This document shows positions 34,557 through 41,795 of a stretch of DNA of 64,000 nt, in pieces. How positions within the stretch are numbered: position 1 is the first letter of the stretch; each line of letters begins with the position of its first letter. Location: the NCBI GenBank assembly GCA_964578535.1, contig CAZODI010000001.1, positions 1-64,000 on the forward strand. The letters are read 5' to 3'. A program made the position numbers and the translations under genes. This stretch comes from PHBD01 sp964578535. Its GTDB lineage: Bacteria > Desulfobacterota > Syntrophia > Syntrophales > PHBD01. Under the pieces are notes generated by a model that searched no databases, had not been told where the DNA came from, and saw nothing but the letters and a program-made list of their open reading frames with translations.

Positions 34557-35528
34557 ATGGAAAAAGTTAATAAAATCAAGGCGGGAGATGTCAGAACGGC
34601 CTCCCGCCTCATCCGCAACCTGGAAGACGGCGTCGATGAGGCCCGCACGACCATCAAGCACATCTTCCCCCTCACGGGAAAGGCCCATGTGATCGGCATC
34701 ACCGGGTCCCCCGGGGCGGGAAAGAGCACCCTCGTGGACGGCCTCGTCGAGTGTTTCCGGAAGCGCGAAAAAACGGTGGGCGTCCTCGCCGTGGACCCCA
34801 CCAGCCCCTTCACGGGAGGCGCCATCCTGGGCGACCGGATCCGCATGCAGCGGCACGCGGAGGACCCCGGGGTCTTCGTCCGCAGCCTCGCCACCCGTGG
34901 CGCCTTGGGCGGCCTGGCCAAGGCCGTGGGAGACGCGATCCATGTCATGGATGTCATGGGGATGGACATGGTGATCGTGGAGACCGTGGGAACCGGCCAG
35001 CAGGAGGTGGACATCATCAACCACTCCCACACGGTGATCGTCGTCCTGATTCCGGGGATGGGAGATGAGATCCAGGCCATCAAGGCCGGGATCATGGAGA
35101 TTGCCGACCTCTTCGTCATCAACAAGGCGGACCGGGAGGGCTCCTCGAAGCTGCGGCGGGAACTCATGGCCATGCTGGACATGGCTCCGCCGAACGCGTT
35201 TCCCGGAGGGTGGCGGCCGCCGATCATCCGGGTGGAGAATGCATTTGAACCGGAGGGATTCGGGAAGAGCCTGGAAGAGCTCACGGCAACCATCGTGGAG
35301 CATTATGAGCATCTCGTTAAACACGATCTGCTGGGATCCCGGATCCGCCGGAAGGCGGTGGTGGAGCTCAACGAGGCGGTCCGGAACAGCATGCTCGAAC
35401 CGGTTCTGAAACGTCTTGTTGCTTCCGGGGAGATGGAGAGGATGGTCGAGATGCTTCTCAAGAAGGAGTCCGATCCTTATACCCTGGCGGAAAATATTGC
35501 CGGACGGTATCTGAAGAACTGCGACTGA
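34557..35528 (+). CDS. meaB: MeaB/ArgK-type GTPase, mutase chaperone
   Basis: 323 aa G-protein that loads and protects AdoCbl mutases. Walker A is GSPGAGKST (about 49-57); DPTSPFTGGAILGDRIRM contains the switch region, ETVGTGQQE carries the metal-binding residues, and NKAD is the base-specificity motif. The C-terminal dimerisation helices end LAENIAGRYLKNCD. ATG 34557 is four bases after icmB; the frame is open into icmB without a better start. The three genes form one operon ended by the terminator at 35558. Confidence 0.92.
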   Translation: MEKVNKIKAGDVRTASRLIRNLEDGVDEARTTIKHIFPLTGKAHVIGITGSPGAGKSTLVDGLVECFRKREKTVGVLAVDPTSPFTGGAILGDRIRMQRHAEDPGVFVRSLATRGALGGLAKAVGDAIHVMDVMGMDMVIVETVGTGQQEVDIINHSHTVIVVLIPGMGDEIQAIKAGIMEIADLFVINKADREGSSKLRRELMAMLDMAPPNAFPGGWRPPIIRVENAFEPEGFGKSLEELTATIVEHYEHLVKHDLLGSRIRRKAVVELNEAVRNSMLEPVLKRLVASGEMERMVEMLLKKESDPYTLAENIAGRYLKNCD

Positions 35529-35557
35529 GCGGGGCCATCCGGATGAAGCGGCAGCAG

Positions 35558-35612
35558 ACCCGGGATTTCGCCCTCCGGGGGCATTGCCTCCCGGAGGGAG
35601 CCCGGGTTTTTT
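35558..35612 (+). terminator. Rho-independent terminator after the mutase operon
   Basis: Nested stems ACCCGGG/CCCGGGT (35558-35564 with 35601-35607) and CCCTCCGGG/CCCGGAGGG are followed by TTTTTT. It is a textbook terminator 30 bases after meaB. Confidence 0.88.
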
Positions 35613-35667
35613 CATTCCTGTCGCAGGAAGCCGCCATCCACCGTCCATAGGAAGAAGGAGTGATGGA

Positions 35668-36234
35668 GTGGAATCAGCAGGCAATGATCGTATCACGGAA
35701 GCCCTGTCCCGGTTCAACCAGGGGGTGGTGATCGTCCTTACGGGCAACGGGAAGGGAAAGACCACGTCCGCCATGGGACAGGCCCTGCGGGCCCTGGGAC
35801 ACGGGAAGAAGGTTCTTGTGATCCAGTTCATGAAAGGCAGGAAGTACGGGGAAGTCCTGGCGGCGGAGCGGCATCTGCCGGGGATCACGATCGTCCAGAG
35901 CGGCCTCGACAGCTTCGTGATGCGGGATAATCCGGCCCCGGTGGATGTAGAGCTGGCGAGACAGGGGCTGGAGACGGCACGGGAGGCCCTGTCGGCGGGA
36001 ACCCATGACATGGTGATTCTCGACGAGATCAATGTCGCTGTCGATTTCAGGCTGATCCCCCTCGCGGACCTGCTGGAGCTGATCCGCAGTAAACCGGCGG
36101 CGGTGGACCTGATTCTCACGGGCCGCTACGCGCCACCGGAGGTCCTGGAACTCGCCGATACGGTCAGCGAGATCCAGGAGGTAAGGCATCATTATTCGAA
36201 GGGGATGAAAGAAAGAGCCGGCATCGAATACTGA
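35668..36234 (+). CDS. cobO: ATP:cob(I)alamin adenosyltransferase (CobO/BtuR type)
   Basis: 188 aa enzyme that transfers the 5'-deoxyadenosyl group from ATP to cob(I)alamin or corrinoid, giving the coenzyme the neighbouring mutase needs. The P-loop is GNGKGKTTSAMG, and DMVILDEINVAVDF is the conserved Walker B-like segment. GTG 35668 has AAGGAG seven bases upstream; the open frame begins earlier inside the terminator hairpin. Its stop codon shares its last base with the repeat array starting at 36234. Confidence 0.9.
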   Translation: MESAGNDRITEALSRFNQGVVIVLTGNGKGKTTSAMGQALRALGHGKKVLVIQFMKGRKYGEVLAAERHLPGITIVQSGLDSFVMRDNPAPVDVELARQGLETAREALSAGTHDMVILDEINVAVDFRLIPLADLLELIRSKPAAVDLILTGRYAPPEVLELADTVSEIQEVRHHYSKGMKERAGIEY

Positions 36235-36361
36235 GACGACCTCGCAACAAGCCCGGATGCTTTGTTGCGCTTCACCCCTCGTCACTGCGGCGTACGAGTA
36301 GAGTACGCCTCGCTCCTCGGGGCTTGCACGCCTCGCCTGCGGGCTTGTTGCGAGGTCGTCT
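36234..36361. repeat. Type-2 palindromic repeat, full copy
   Basis: A 128-bp element with perfect 22-bp terminal inverted repeats beginning AGACGACCTCGCAACAAGCC. The centre is GGCGTACGAGTAGAGTACGCC. It begins on the last base of the adenosyltransferase stop codon. It contains no ORF and resembles MITE or REP-type elements more than an insertion sequence. Confidence 0.82.
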
Positions 36362-36374
36362 GATGAAACTGGAC

Positions 36375-36496
36375 GGGCTGTTGAAAAACGCCCGTCTGCG
36401 GCGTTCCCCTTGTCCCTCACCGTTCGACGTACGAAAAAGTACGACTCACGGTTCGGGACTTCGGGCGCCTTGCATCCGACCATTTTTGAACAGCCC
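36375..36496. repeat. Type-1 GTACG-core palindromic repeat
   Basis: A 122-bp copy of the family also seen at 2669, 7955 and 8095. The ends are GGGCTGTTGAAAAACG and TTTTTGAACAGCCC, and the core is CGACGTACGAAAAAGTACG. It is packed between two type-2 elements, 13 bases after the first. Confidence 0.82.
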
Positions 36497-36498
36497 GG

Positions 36499-36626
36499 AG
36501 ACGACCTCGGAACAAGCCCGGATGCTGTGTTGTGCTTCATCCCTCGTCACTGCAGCGTAAGAGTAGAGTACGCCTCGCTCCTCGGGGCTTGCACGCCTTG
36601 CCTGCGGGCTTGTTGCAAGGTCGTCT
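36499..36626. repeat. Type-2 palindromic repeat, second copy
   Basis: A 128-bp copy in the same orientation as the one at 36234, slightly diverged (AGACGACCTCGGAACAAGCC at the left, CTTGTTGCAAGGTCGTCT at the right). It is flanked by identical 15-bp segments TTTTGAACAGCCCGG (36484-36498 and 36629-36643). Confidence 0.82.
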
Positions 36627-36628
36627 GA

Positions 36629-36693
36629 TTTTGAACAGCCCGGTGACGACGTGGGAATAGGCCCGGATGCTTTGTTGCGCTTCCTCCCTCGTC
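36629..36693. repeat. Fused fragments of type-1 (right end) and type-2 (left end) repeats
   Basis: 36629-36643 is the last 15 bp of a type-1 element; 36644-36693 matches the first 50 bp of a type-2 element, including GCCCGGATGCTTTGTTGCGC, and then stops. The array thus alternates 2-1-2-(1)-(2), as a partly deleted tandem unit. Confidence 0.7.
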
Positions 36694-36735
36694 GCAGCTG
36701 CTTGGGTCCATGTTTGCGCGGGATCGTGATTTCTC

Positions 36736-37308
36736 ATGGCAGGCGGTCATCAAATCGAAACGTCACCATGGTTCAGGCGAATGAAGGCCTCTCTCCGCAG
36801 GGGAGGAGCGACGGAGGTGCGGCCGATTTCCGTCGATTCCCTGGTCGTGGACGAGCGGGTCAGGCTCAAATGCCAGGTGCCGCTCTGCGACAGCTACGGA
36901 CGGAATTTCACCTGTCCCCCGCTTCTCCCCCCGGTATCGGAGTTTCGGGAGATGCTGGCCCGTTTCGGGGGAGCCGTTCTTGTCCAGGTATCCGCTGACG
37001 GGCCTTTCGATCCCCCGGAGAAGGTGTTCGTGCATGCCCGAAAACTGCACGGATTGATGAATCGTGCGGAGAAGACCGCTTTTGAGGCAGGCTTCCATTT
37101 CGCCGCGGCACTGATTGGAGGATGCTGCCGTCTCTGTGACGAGTGTGCGGCGGTCCTGCCCGGAGAGCCTTGCCGCCATCCATTCCGGGCAAGGCCGTCC
37201 ATGGAGGCCATGGGCATCGATGTCCTGGCTACCCTGGAAAAGGCGGGGCTGCCGGGGCGGTTTCCCGTCCGCAAACGGGTTGACTGGACGGGGCTCCTTT
37301 TGTTCTGA
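36736..37308 (+). CDS. DUF2284 predicted metal-binding protein
   Basis: 190 aa. The cysteine pattern CQVPLCDSYGRNFTCPP (about 46-62), then GGCCRLCDECA (about 127-137) and PCRHPFRARPSMEAMGIDV, is diagnostic of DUF2284, a family of predicted metal- or Fe-S-binding proteins common in anaerobes. The molecular function is unknown. The start at ATG 36736 lies just beyond the repeat array; a ribosome site is not obvious. Confidence 0.8.
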   Translation: MAGGHQIETSPWFRRMKASLRRGGATEVRPISVDSLVVDERVRLKCQVPLCDSYGRNFTCPPLLPPVSEFREMLARFGGAVLVQVSADGPFDPPEKVFVHARKLHGLMNRAEKTAFEAGFHFAAALIGGCCRLCDECAAVLPGEPCRHPFRARPSMEAMGIDVLATLEKAGLPGRFPVRKRVDWTGLLLF

Positions 37309-37349
37309 GAACGGGCGGTTTCGTTCAAGCCGCGAGGAGGAGAATTGTT

Positions 37350-37544
37350 ATGGCCATTTTGAAGGAAGGGGGAATCCCCATCGGCAGGATGCTCTTCATC
37401 CCGCGGGAAGGGGACCTGAAAAAGGAAGATCTTGAGATCGAGTCGAACGGCCAGTATTCGCTGATCGAGCGTCCCGACTGTTTTGTCATCAAGAACGGCG
37501 AGTGCTGCCGGAGCATCCTGGTGAAGGTGTTCCGAAAGGAATAG
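37350..37544 (+). CDS. Hypothetical small protein
   Basis: 64 aa, MAILKEGGIPIGRM to the end VKVFRKE. It has two adjacent cysteines (GECCRS, about 54-55), mixed charge and no signal or membrane helix. GAGGAGGAG lies upstream of ATG 37350 and a terminator follows, so it is probably expressed, 41 bp after the DUF2284 gene. The family is not recognised. Confidence 0.6.
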   Translation: MAILKEGGIPIGRMLFIPREGDLKKEDLEIESNGQYSLIERPDCFVIKNGECCRSILVKVFRKE

Positions 37545-37605
37545 TTGTGCGTTGAGGCGGCGGCAGCAGGCCGGCCGCAATTCCCGTTCAACCGTCGGAA
37601 TGAAA

Positions 37606-37637
37606 AAAGAGCCCCCGGGGTCCCCCGGGGGCTCTTT
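37606..37637. terminator. Bidirectional terminator between convergent genes
   Basis: AAAGAGCCCCCGGG pairs with CCCGGGGGCTCTTT around a 4-nt loop, with an A-run on the left and a T-run on the right. It serves the small gene ending at 37544 and the acyl-CoA dehydrogenase ending at 37663 on the other strand. Confidence 0.9.
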
Positions 37638-37662
37638 GCGTTGCAGTGTCGGCCTTCAGGCC

Positions 37663-38820
37663 TTATTTCAGACTGCTCAGGATATCCCGGGCGATGATGA
37701 CCCTCTGGATCTGGTTGGTTCCCTCGTAGATCGAGGTGATCCGGACGTCCCGGGCAAAGCGCTCAATCGGGAATTCCCGGGTGTAGCCGTATCCGCCCAT
37801 GATCTGAAGGGCGTTGTAGCAGGCCCGCTCCGCCGCTTCCGTGGCGTAGTACTTGGCCATGGATGCCTGGCGGGCGAAGAACCGGCCGTTCTCCTTCTGG
37901 TAGGCCGCGTTCATCAGGAGGAGCCGCGCCGCTTCGAGCTCCGTATAGGACTCGGCGATCATCCACTGGATGGCCTGAAAATTCGAAATGGGCTGATCGA
38001 ACTGCCGGCGCTCCAGGGCATACTTGGCGGCATACTCGATGGCCGCCTGGCCGATGCCGAGCCCCAGGGATCCGATGCCGATCCGGCCCCCCGCCAGTTC
38101 GCCCACGGCGGTCCGGAAACCGTCGTTCGGCTTGCCCATGATGGCGTCCTTGGGGATGCGGCAATCCTCGAAGATCAGCTCGTTGGTGATGGACGCGTGC
38201 TGGCCCATTTTGTGCTCCGCCCGGCCCACGGTGAATCCCTTAAGCCCGTTTTCCACGAGGAACGTGCTGATGCCCTTTCCTTTGGGAGCGGATTTATCCG
38301 TCACGGCCCAGACGACGAAGACGCCGGCGTACTCTGCGCTGGTGATGAACATCTTGTTGCCGTTGAGGACCCACTCGTTCCCGTCCAGCACGGCGGAACA
38401 GCGCATCCCGGCGGGGTCCGAGCCGGCCGTGGTTTCCGTGAGGCCGAAGCCGCCGGCATAGTACTCGCCGGAGCAGATTTTCGGGATGTATTTCATCCTC
38501 TGCTCTTCCGAACCGATGGCCTGGATGACCTCGCAGACCATGTTGTTCACCGACATGGTGACGCCCGTGGAGGCGCAGGCCTTGCCGATCTCGGTCACGG
38601 CCAGGCTGAAGGCCACGACGCCCGCCTCGGATCCGCCGTAGTCGGCCTTCACGTTGATTCCCATGAGTCCAAGCCCGGCAAGCTTCCTCAAGTTGGCGCA
38701 GAAGGCCGCCCGGTCGTCCTGCTCGTCCAGTTTTGCCGCCAGGGGCTCGAGTTCCGTCCTGGCGAAGTTGCGCGCCGTGTCCTGGATGATTCTTTGCTCT
38801 TCCGTGAGATCTAGATTCAT
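37663..38820 (-). CDS. Short-chain acyl-CoA dehydrogenase
   Basis: 385 aa FAD enzyme introducing the 2,3-double bond into acyl-CoA. The motif GGFGLTETTAGSDPAG (FAD/substrate) lies mid-protein, and the C-terminal IYEGTNQIQ carries the catalytic base Glu366, at the position used by short-chain (butyryl-CoA) dehydrogenases. ARDVRITSIYEGTN and QIMGGYGYTRE are family signatures. The start is the ATG at 38820 after AAGGAAAG; the frame extends to 38961 without support. It is encoded on the same strand as the CoA-transferase, 183 bp downstream. Butyryl- or isobutyryl-CoA are the likely substrates. Confidence 0.9.
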   Translation of the reverse strand: MNLDLTEEQRIIQDTARNFARTELEPLAAKLDEQDDRAAFCANLRKLAGLGLMGINVKADYGGSEAGVVAFSLAVTEIGKACASTGVTMSVNNMVCEVIQAIGSEEQRMKYIPKICSGEYYAGGFGLTETTAGSDPAGMRCSAVLDGNEWVLNGNKMFITSAEYAGVFVVWAVTDKSAPKGKGISTFLVENGLKGFTVGRAEHKMGQHASITNELIFEDCRIPKDAIMGKPNDGFRTAVGELAGGRIGIGSLGLGIGQAAIEYAAKYALERRQFDQPISNFQAIQWMIAESYTELEAARLLLMNAAYQKENGRFFARQASMAKYYATEAAERACYNALQIMGGYGYTREFPIERFARDVRITSIYEGTNQIQRVIIARDILSSLK

Positions 38821-39003
38821 CGTCTCTTTCCTTCCCTCCGAATGTATTATGCGCCGGCGGACTCCGTTGGCAGCGGTTCTGGAGGGCGCCGGGTCATGCG
38901 CGGTCTTTTGGATGTCCGGGAAGGGGAATCCATACCACCTTCCCGGACAGCTGGCTCGCAAGCGGCGCGGGGCATGGCGCCCCGGCGCCGATTGTGTGAA
39001 GCA

Positions 39004-39909
39004 TCAGACCCCCTTGTCGATGATGGCCTGAATTGCGGGCGTATAATCCGTCTTCGCGGGCAGGAAGATCAGTTCCGGATCGACGAACTCCCGGAGCACG
39101 AACAGCTCCCTGTAGGTCGGATGTGGGGTTTCGCCCTTGACATTCGACACATTGAGATCGAAGCCGCAATTCTCCTTGACCTGCTCCACCGTGACGCCCG
39201 GATGGTGGGTCTCCAGGTAGATGATCCCATCTTTGTCGAAGCGGTAGACGCCCATGTTGGTCACAACGGCGGTGGGACCGCAGTCGGCGAAGGCGGTGTT
39301 CTTCCAGACTTCCTTCTTGGGCTTCCACTCGTTGGTCTTGAAGTCCCAGCACCACCAGCCGGGGGTGGTCGTGTAGTCGTTCCGCTCCAGGAAGCGTCGT
39401 TTCTCCTGGAGAATGATGTAGGCCGTCCGTTTTGCCATGGTCCCGATGTCGGAGTTTCCGCCGGACCCGGTGAAGCGGTGCGAGGGGGCGAAATAGTCTC
39501 CAATGGAGGTCACGTTGACGCCTCCATACTTGTCGATCGCCGCACCGCCGAGGAACCCGAGTGTGACGTAACCCTGCTGCAGGTAGTAACCGAACGTGTC
39601 GACGAGGCCGCCCAGGGTGGAGCTCATGTTGGCCGCCCGCTGGTCGCAGACGGACATGGGGACATGCATCGTCTTGCCGTCGCAGATTCCCGATTCGTAA
39701 ATCAGGGTCGCCTTCGGTGCGTTTGTGAAGTTGGCCGTCATGATGCCCACCATGGGGAGCCCCGTGCCGGCGAACACGATATCTTCATTCCGAACTTCGT
39801 GAGCCACGGCGATGGCCATCAGCTCCGGAAGGATGAATTCCCCCGGCTTCGCGGACTCGTTGGGAATCAGGTCGATCAATCCCATCAATTCTTCCATTGA
39901 TTTTGCCAT
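39004..39909 (-). CDS. CoA-transferase subunit beta (glutaconate CoA-transferase-like)
   Basis: 301 aa. The active-site Glu is Glu72 in LIYESGICDG, equivalent to the GctB catalytic Glu that forms the enzyme-CoA thioester. VTLGFLGGAAIDKYGGVNVTSIG is characteristic of the family. It pairs with the alpha subunit encoded 21 bp upstream. The enzyme would activate a carboxylic acid by exchange with an acyl-CoA. The acid is not determinable, but the mutase and dehydrogenase nearby suggest a C4 acid. Confidence 0.88.
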   Translation of the reverse strand: MAKSMEELMGLIDLIPNESAKPGEFILPELMAIAVAHEVRNEDIVFAGTGLPMVGIMTANFTNAPKATLIYESGICDGKTMHVPMSVCDQRAANMSSTLGGLVDTFGYYLQQGYVTLGFLGGAAIDKYGGVNVTSIGDYFAPSHRFTGSGGNSDIGTMAKRTAYIILQEKRRFLERNDYTTTPGWWCWDFKTNEWKPKKEVWKNTAFADCGPTAVVTNMGVYRFDKDGIIYLETHHPGVTVEQVKENCGFDLNVSNVKGETPHPTYRELFVLREFVDPELIFLPAKTDYTPAIQAIIDKGV

Positions 39910-39930
39910 GTTTCGTATCCCCCCTTTCTT

Positions 39931-40986
39931 TTAATAACCGCTGCGTGCCACGGACAAGGGCATCTTCATTCTGGGCGCCGGTTTCTTTCCTCTCATCATG
40001 CGAACGCTGTAACCGGTGGTGCTGTCCGCCTTCAGGTCGAGAAGCCGTTTGGCACCCAGCTTGACGACGAAGTCTTCCCAGCTCTTGGGACTGAAGACCC
40101 ACTCGTCGAGCCACTTTTTCAGGTCATCGTTGTTCCGGGAGGCCTTGTCCATATCCCGCATGAAGGGCGCGTCGTAGTCGTAGTAGAAGGGAACCGAGCT
40201 CGGGAAGGCTCCCCAGGGGCACTCCACGACGGCGTCCACGACGAAGTAGGGGATCTGGTTCGTCTCGGGAAGTTTTCTCATCTCCGATTCAGGGACGATT
40301 TCCTCGGCGAGGATCACGACCTTGTCACAGGCAAAGGAGATCTCCTTGTCGATGGTGCCGACGCCGCGCCAGCGGGCCGTTCCCTTGTCACCGGCCTGGG
40401 CGACGTGGATGATGGCCAGCTCCGGCTTGGCCGCCGGCAGCAGGATGGTGTCGCCCTCACCCCAGAAGGGTTCTTCCATCTGGATAAATTTCTTTCGGGG
40501 GATCTTGGCATTCTTGCCGTCCCGCATGCCCGCCTTGCCGAGGGCGTCATACTTGGGGTTGTAGAGATCGGAGCCCAGGGGGGCGGAATAGGGGATGAAG
40601 GGCGCCCCGATGGCGCCGGCGAGGAACCGCATGGCCATGGCGCCGTGGGAATAATCCTCCAGAATCACCTTGCCGGCCTTGTAGTGCCGCTCCAGGTTGA
40701 TATCGATCTTGCCGGCCATTTCACCCCAGCCCATCCAGTCCGTCTCATAGATCTTCATGGCGTTGACGGAGTTTAGCAGCCAGGTACACACACCGCCGTG
40801 CCGGTCGATGACATGAATGTCCTTGATGCCCTGACGGACTGTCTCCCAGGCGAAGGCAAAAGGGTTCCGGTTGAAGCCCGTGAACCCGCTGAACGCGCAG
40901 ATGACCCCGTTGTGCATGTACGTCTTGACCGCATCCTCCAGCGACAGGATCTCCGCCTTTTTCGATTTCCCGCGAATTCTTGCCAT
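39931..40986 (-). CDS. CoA-transferase subunit alpha (glutaconate CoA-transferase-like)
   Basis: 351 aa subunit of family I CoA-transferase. LSLEDAVKTYMHNGVICAFSGFTGFNRNP at the N-terminus resembles GctA, and FIPYSAPLGSDLYNP and VAQAGDKGTARWRGVGTIDKEI follow. The ATG at 40986 has AGGAGGTAAC upstream. It is the first gene of a two-gene unit with a strong upstream promoter and a long leader. It is longer than scoA-like subunits (about 235 aa), which places it in the glutaconate-type branch. Confidence 0.87.
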   Translation of the reverse strand: MARIRGKSKKAEILSLEDAVKTYMHNGVICAFSGFTGFNRNPFAFAWETVRQGIKDIHVIDRHGGVCTWLLNSVNAMKIYETDWMGWGEMAGKIDINLERHYKAGKVILEDYSHGAMAMRFLAGAIGAPFIPYSAPLGSDLYNPKYDALGKAGMRDGKNAKIPRKKFIQMEEPFWGEGDTILLPAAKPELAIIHVAQAGDKGTARWRGVGTIDKEISFACDKVVILAEEIVPESEMRKLPETNQIPYFVVDAVVECPWGAFPSSVPFYYDYDAPFMRDMDKASRNNDDLKKWLDEWVFSPKSWEDFVVKLGAKRLLDLKADSTTGYSVRMMRGKKPAPRMKMPLSVARSGY

Positions 40987-41449
40987 TGTTACCTCCTTTT
41001 CAGTGCAATGATAAACCCCCTTGAATAACCTGAAAACTCATAAGAACAGACCGGTTCTCTGTTTTGCGTGCTCACCTCCCTTCTTCGTGAAGAAATGAAC
41101 GATGGCCTGATATACGGAGAAAGATGCCGCAGGGAGCGGCAATGTGCTGATCATTCCGCGGCGGATGCGAGAGGAGCGGCATAAAGAGATCCCTTGGGCC
41201 TCTCAGGGCGAACTCCTGTTGAATGGTGCAACTGTTATGTCAGAGGTTGAGGAAACGACGATCCGCCCGACCTCCGGCTGACCGGTTTACCCGGTTCTGG
41301 TGCAGTGTCGGGGGGCGGGCATGACGGGATGAAATTCGAGATAGGGTATAAGGGATCGGCCCCTCGGTGTCAAGAAATAATTGGGGATGTTTCCAGGGGT
41401 TGAGACCTCCGCGGGACCGTCGCGGCGGATGCGGCGCAGGGGAGGTCGA
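40987..41449 (-). other. Long leader and intergenic region upstream of the CoA-transferase
   Basis: 463 bp with no convincing conserved gene. Transcription from the promoter at 41345-41373 would give a leader of about 350 nt. An open frame on the minus strand at 41038-41154 (38 codons, MISTLPLPAASF to LFL) lacks a good ribosome site; a separate AAGGGAGG lies near 41078. Short stems such as AACCGGGTAAACCGGT occur, but no known riboswitch was recognised. Confidence 0.35.
41345..41373 (-). promoter_or_regulatory. Strong sigma-70 promoter for the CoA-transferase genes
   Basis: On the minus strand: TTGACA (41373-41368), 17-bp spacer, TATACC (41350-41345). The perfect -35 and good -10 point toward the CoA-transferase start at 40986. 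Confidence 0.6.
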
Positions 41450-41794
41450 TCAGGCCGGACGGGGAGCCATCTCCTCCAGGATCTCATCCAGGTAGGCCGG
41501 GGGCAGCGACTCACCGAGGGTCTCCATGTCCGTCTCCAGGACTTCGCAGAGGGCCAGTGTCAAACCTTCATACAGGATCATCAGATGGTGGAGGGACTCT
41601 TCGACCCTCCCCTCCAGCAGGGCCTCTTCCAGGGTTCCCCGGATGAAGGGGTCTCCCGCCAGATCCAGGGAGGAACGGCCCAGGGCCTCCAGGTACCGGG
41701 ACGGCGCCTCGTCGCTGCTGTAAAGGATCGCCAACTGCCGGAAGGCCAGGTAGCAGTAAATCGCCCGCTGGGTGATGTCTTCTTCTCCAAGCAT
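41450..41794 (-). CDS. Small acidic protein coupled to YcaO
   Basis: 114 aa, predicted all-helical and acidic (many Glu/Asp; MLGEEDITQRAIYCYLAFRQ to EEMAPRPA). It has two Cys, no leader-peptide/core architecture, no signal and no membrane helix. The ATG at 41794 lies one base after the YcaO stop and has AAGGAG upstream, so the two proteins are almost certainly made together. It does not resemble TfuA, the usual partner of thioamide-forming YcaO proteins. Function unknown; a YcaO accessory or substrate-recognition subunit is an inference from context. Confidence 0.65.
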   Translation of the reverse strand: MLGEEDITQRAIYCYLAFRQLAILYSSDEAPSRYLEALGRSSLDLAGDPFIRGTLEEALLEGRVEESLHHLMILYEGLTLALCEVLETDMETLGESLPPAYLDEILEEMAPRPA

Positions 41795-41795
41795 G

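Noticed and set aside
36234..36693. The terminal inverted repeats as an insertion sequence.
   Set aside because: Elements are only about 128 bp with no transposase frame; non-autonomous or REP-like repeats are more fitting.
41038..41154. A 38-codon leader ORF upstream of the CoA-transferase as a real gene.
   Set aside because: No good ribosome site and no recognised homology; kept only as part of the leader description.
41450..41794. The small gene after YcaO as TfuA or a RiPP precursor peptide.
   Set aside because: It is an acidic helical 114-aa protein with no leader/core layout and without TfuA sequence features.
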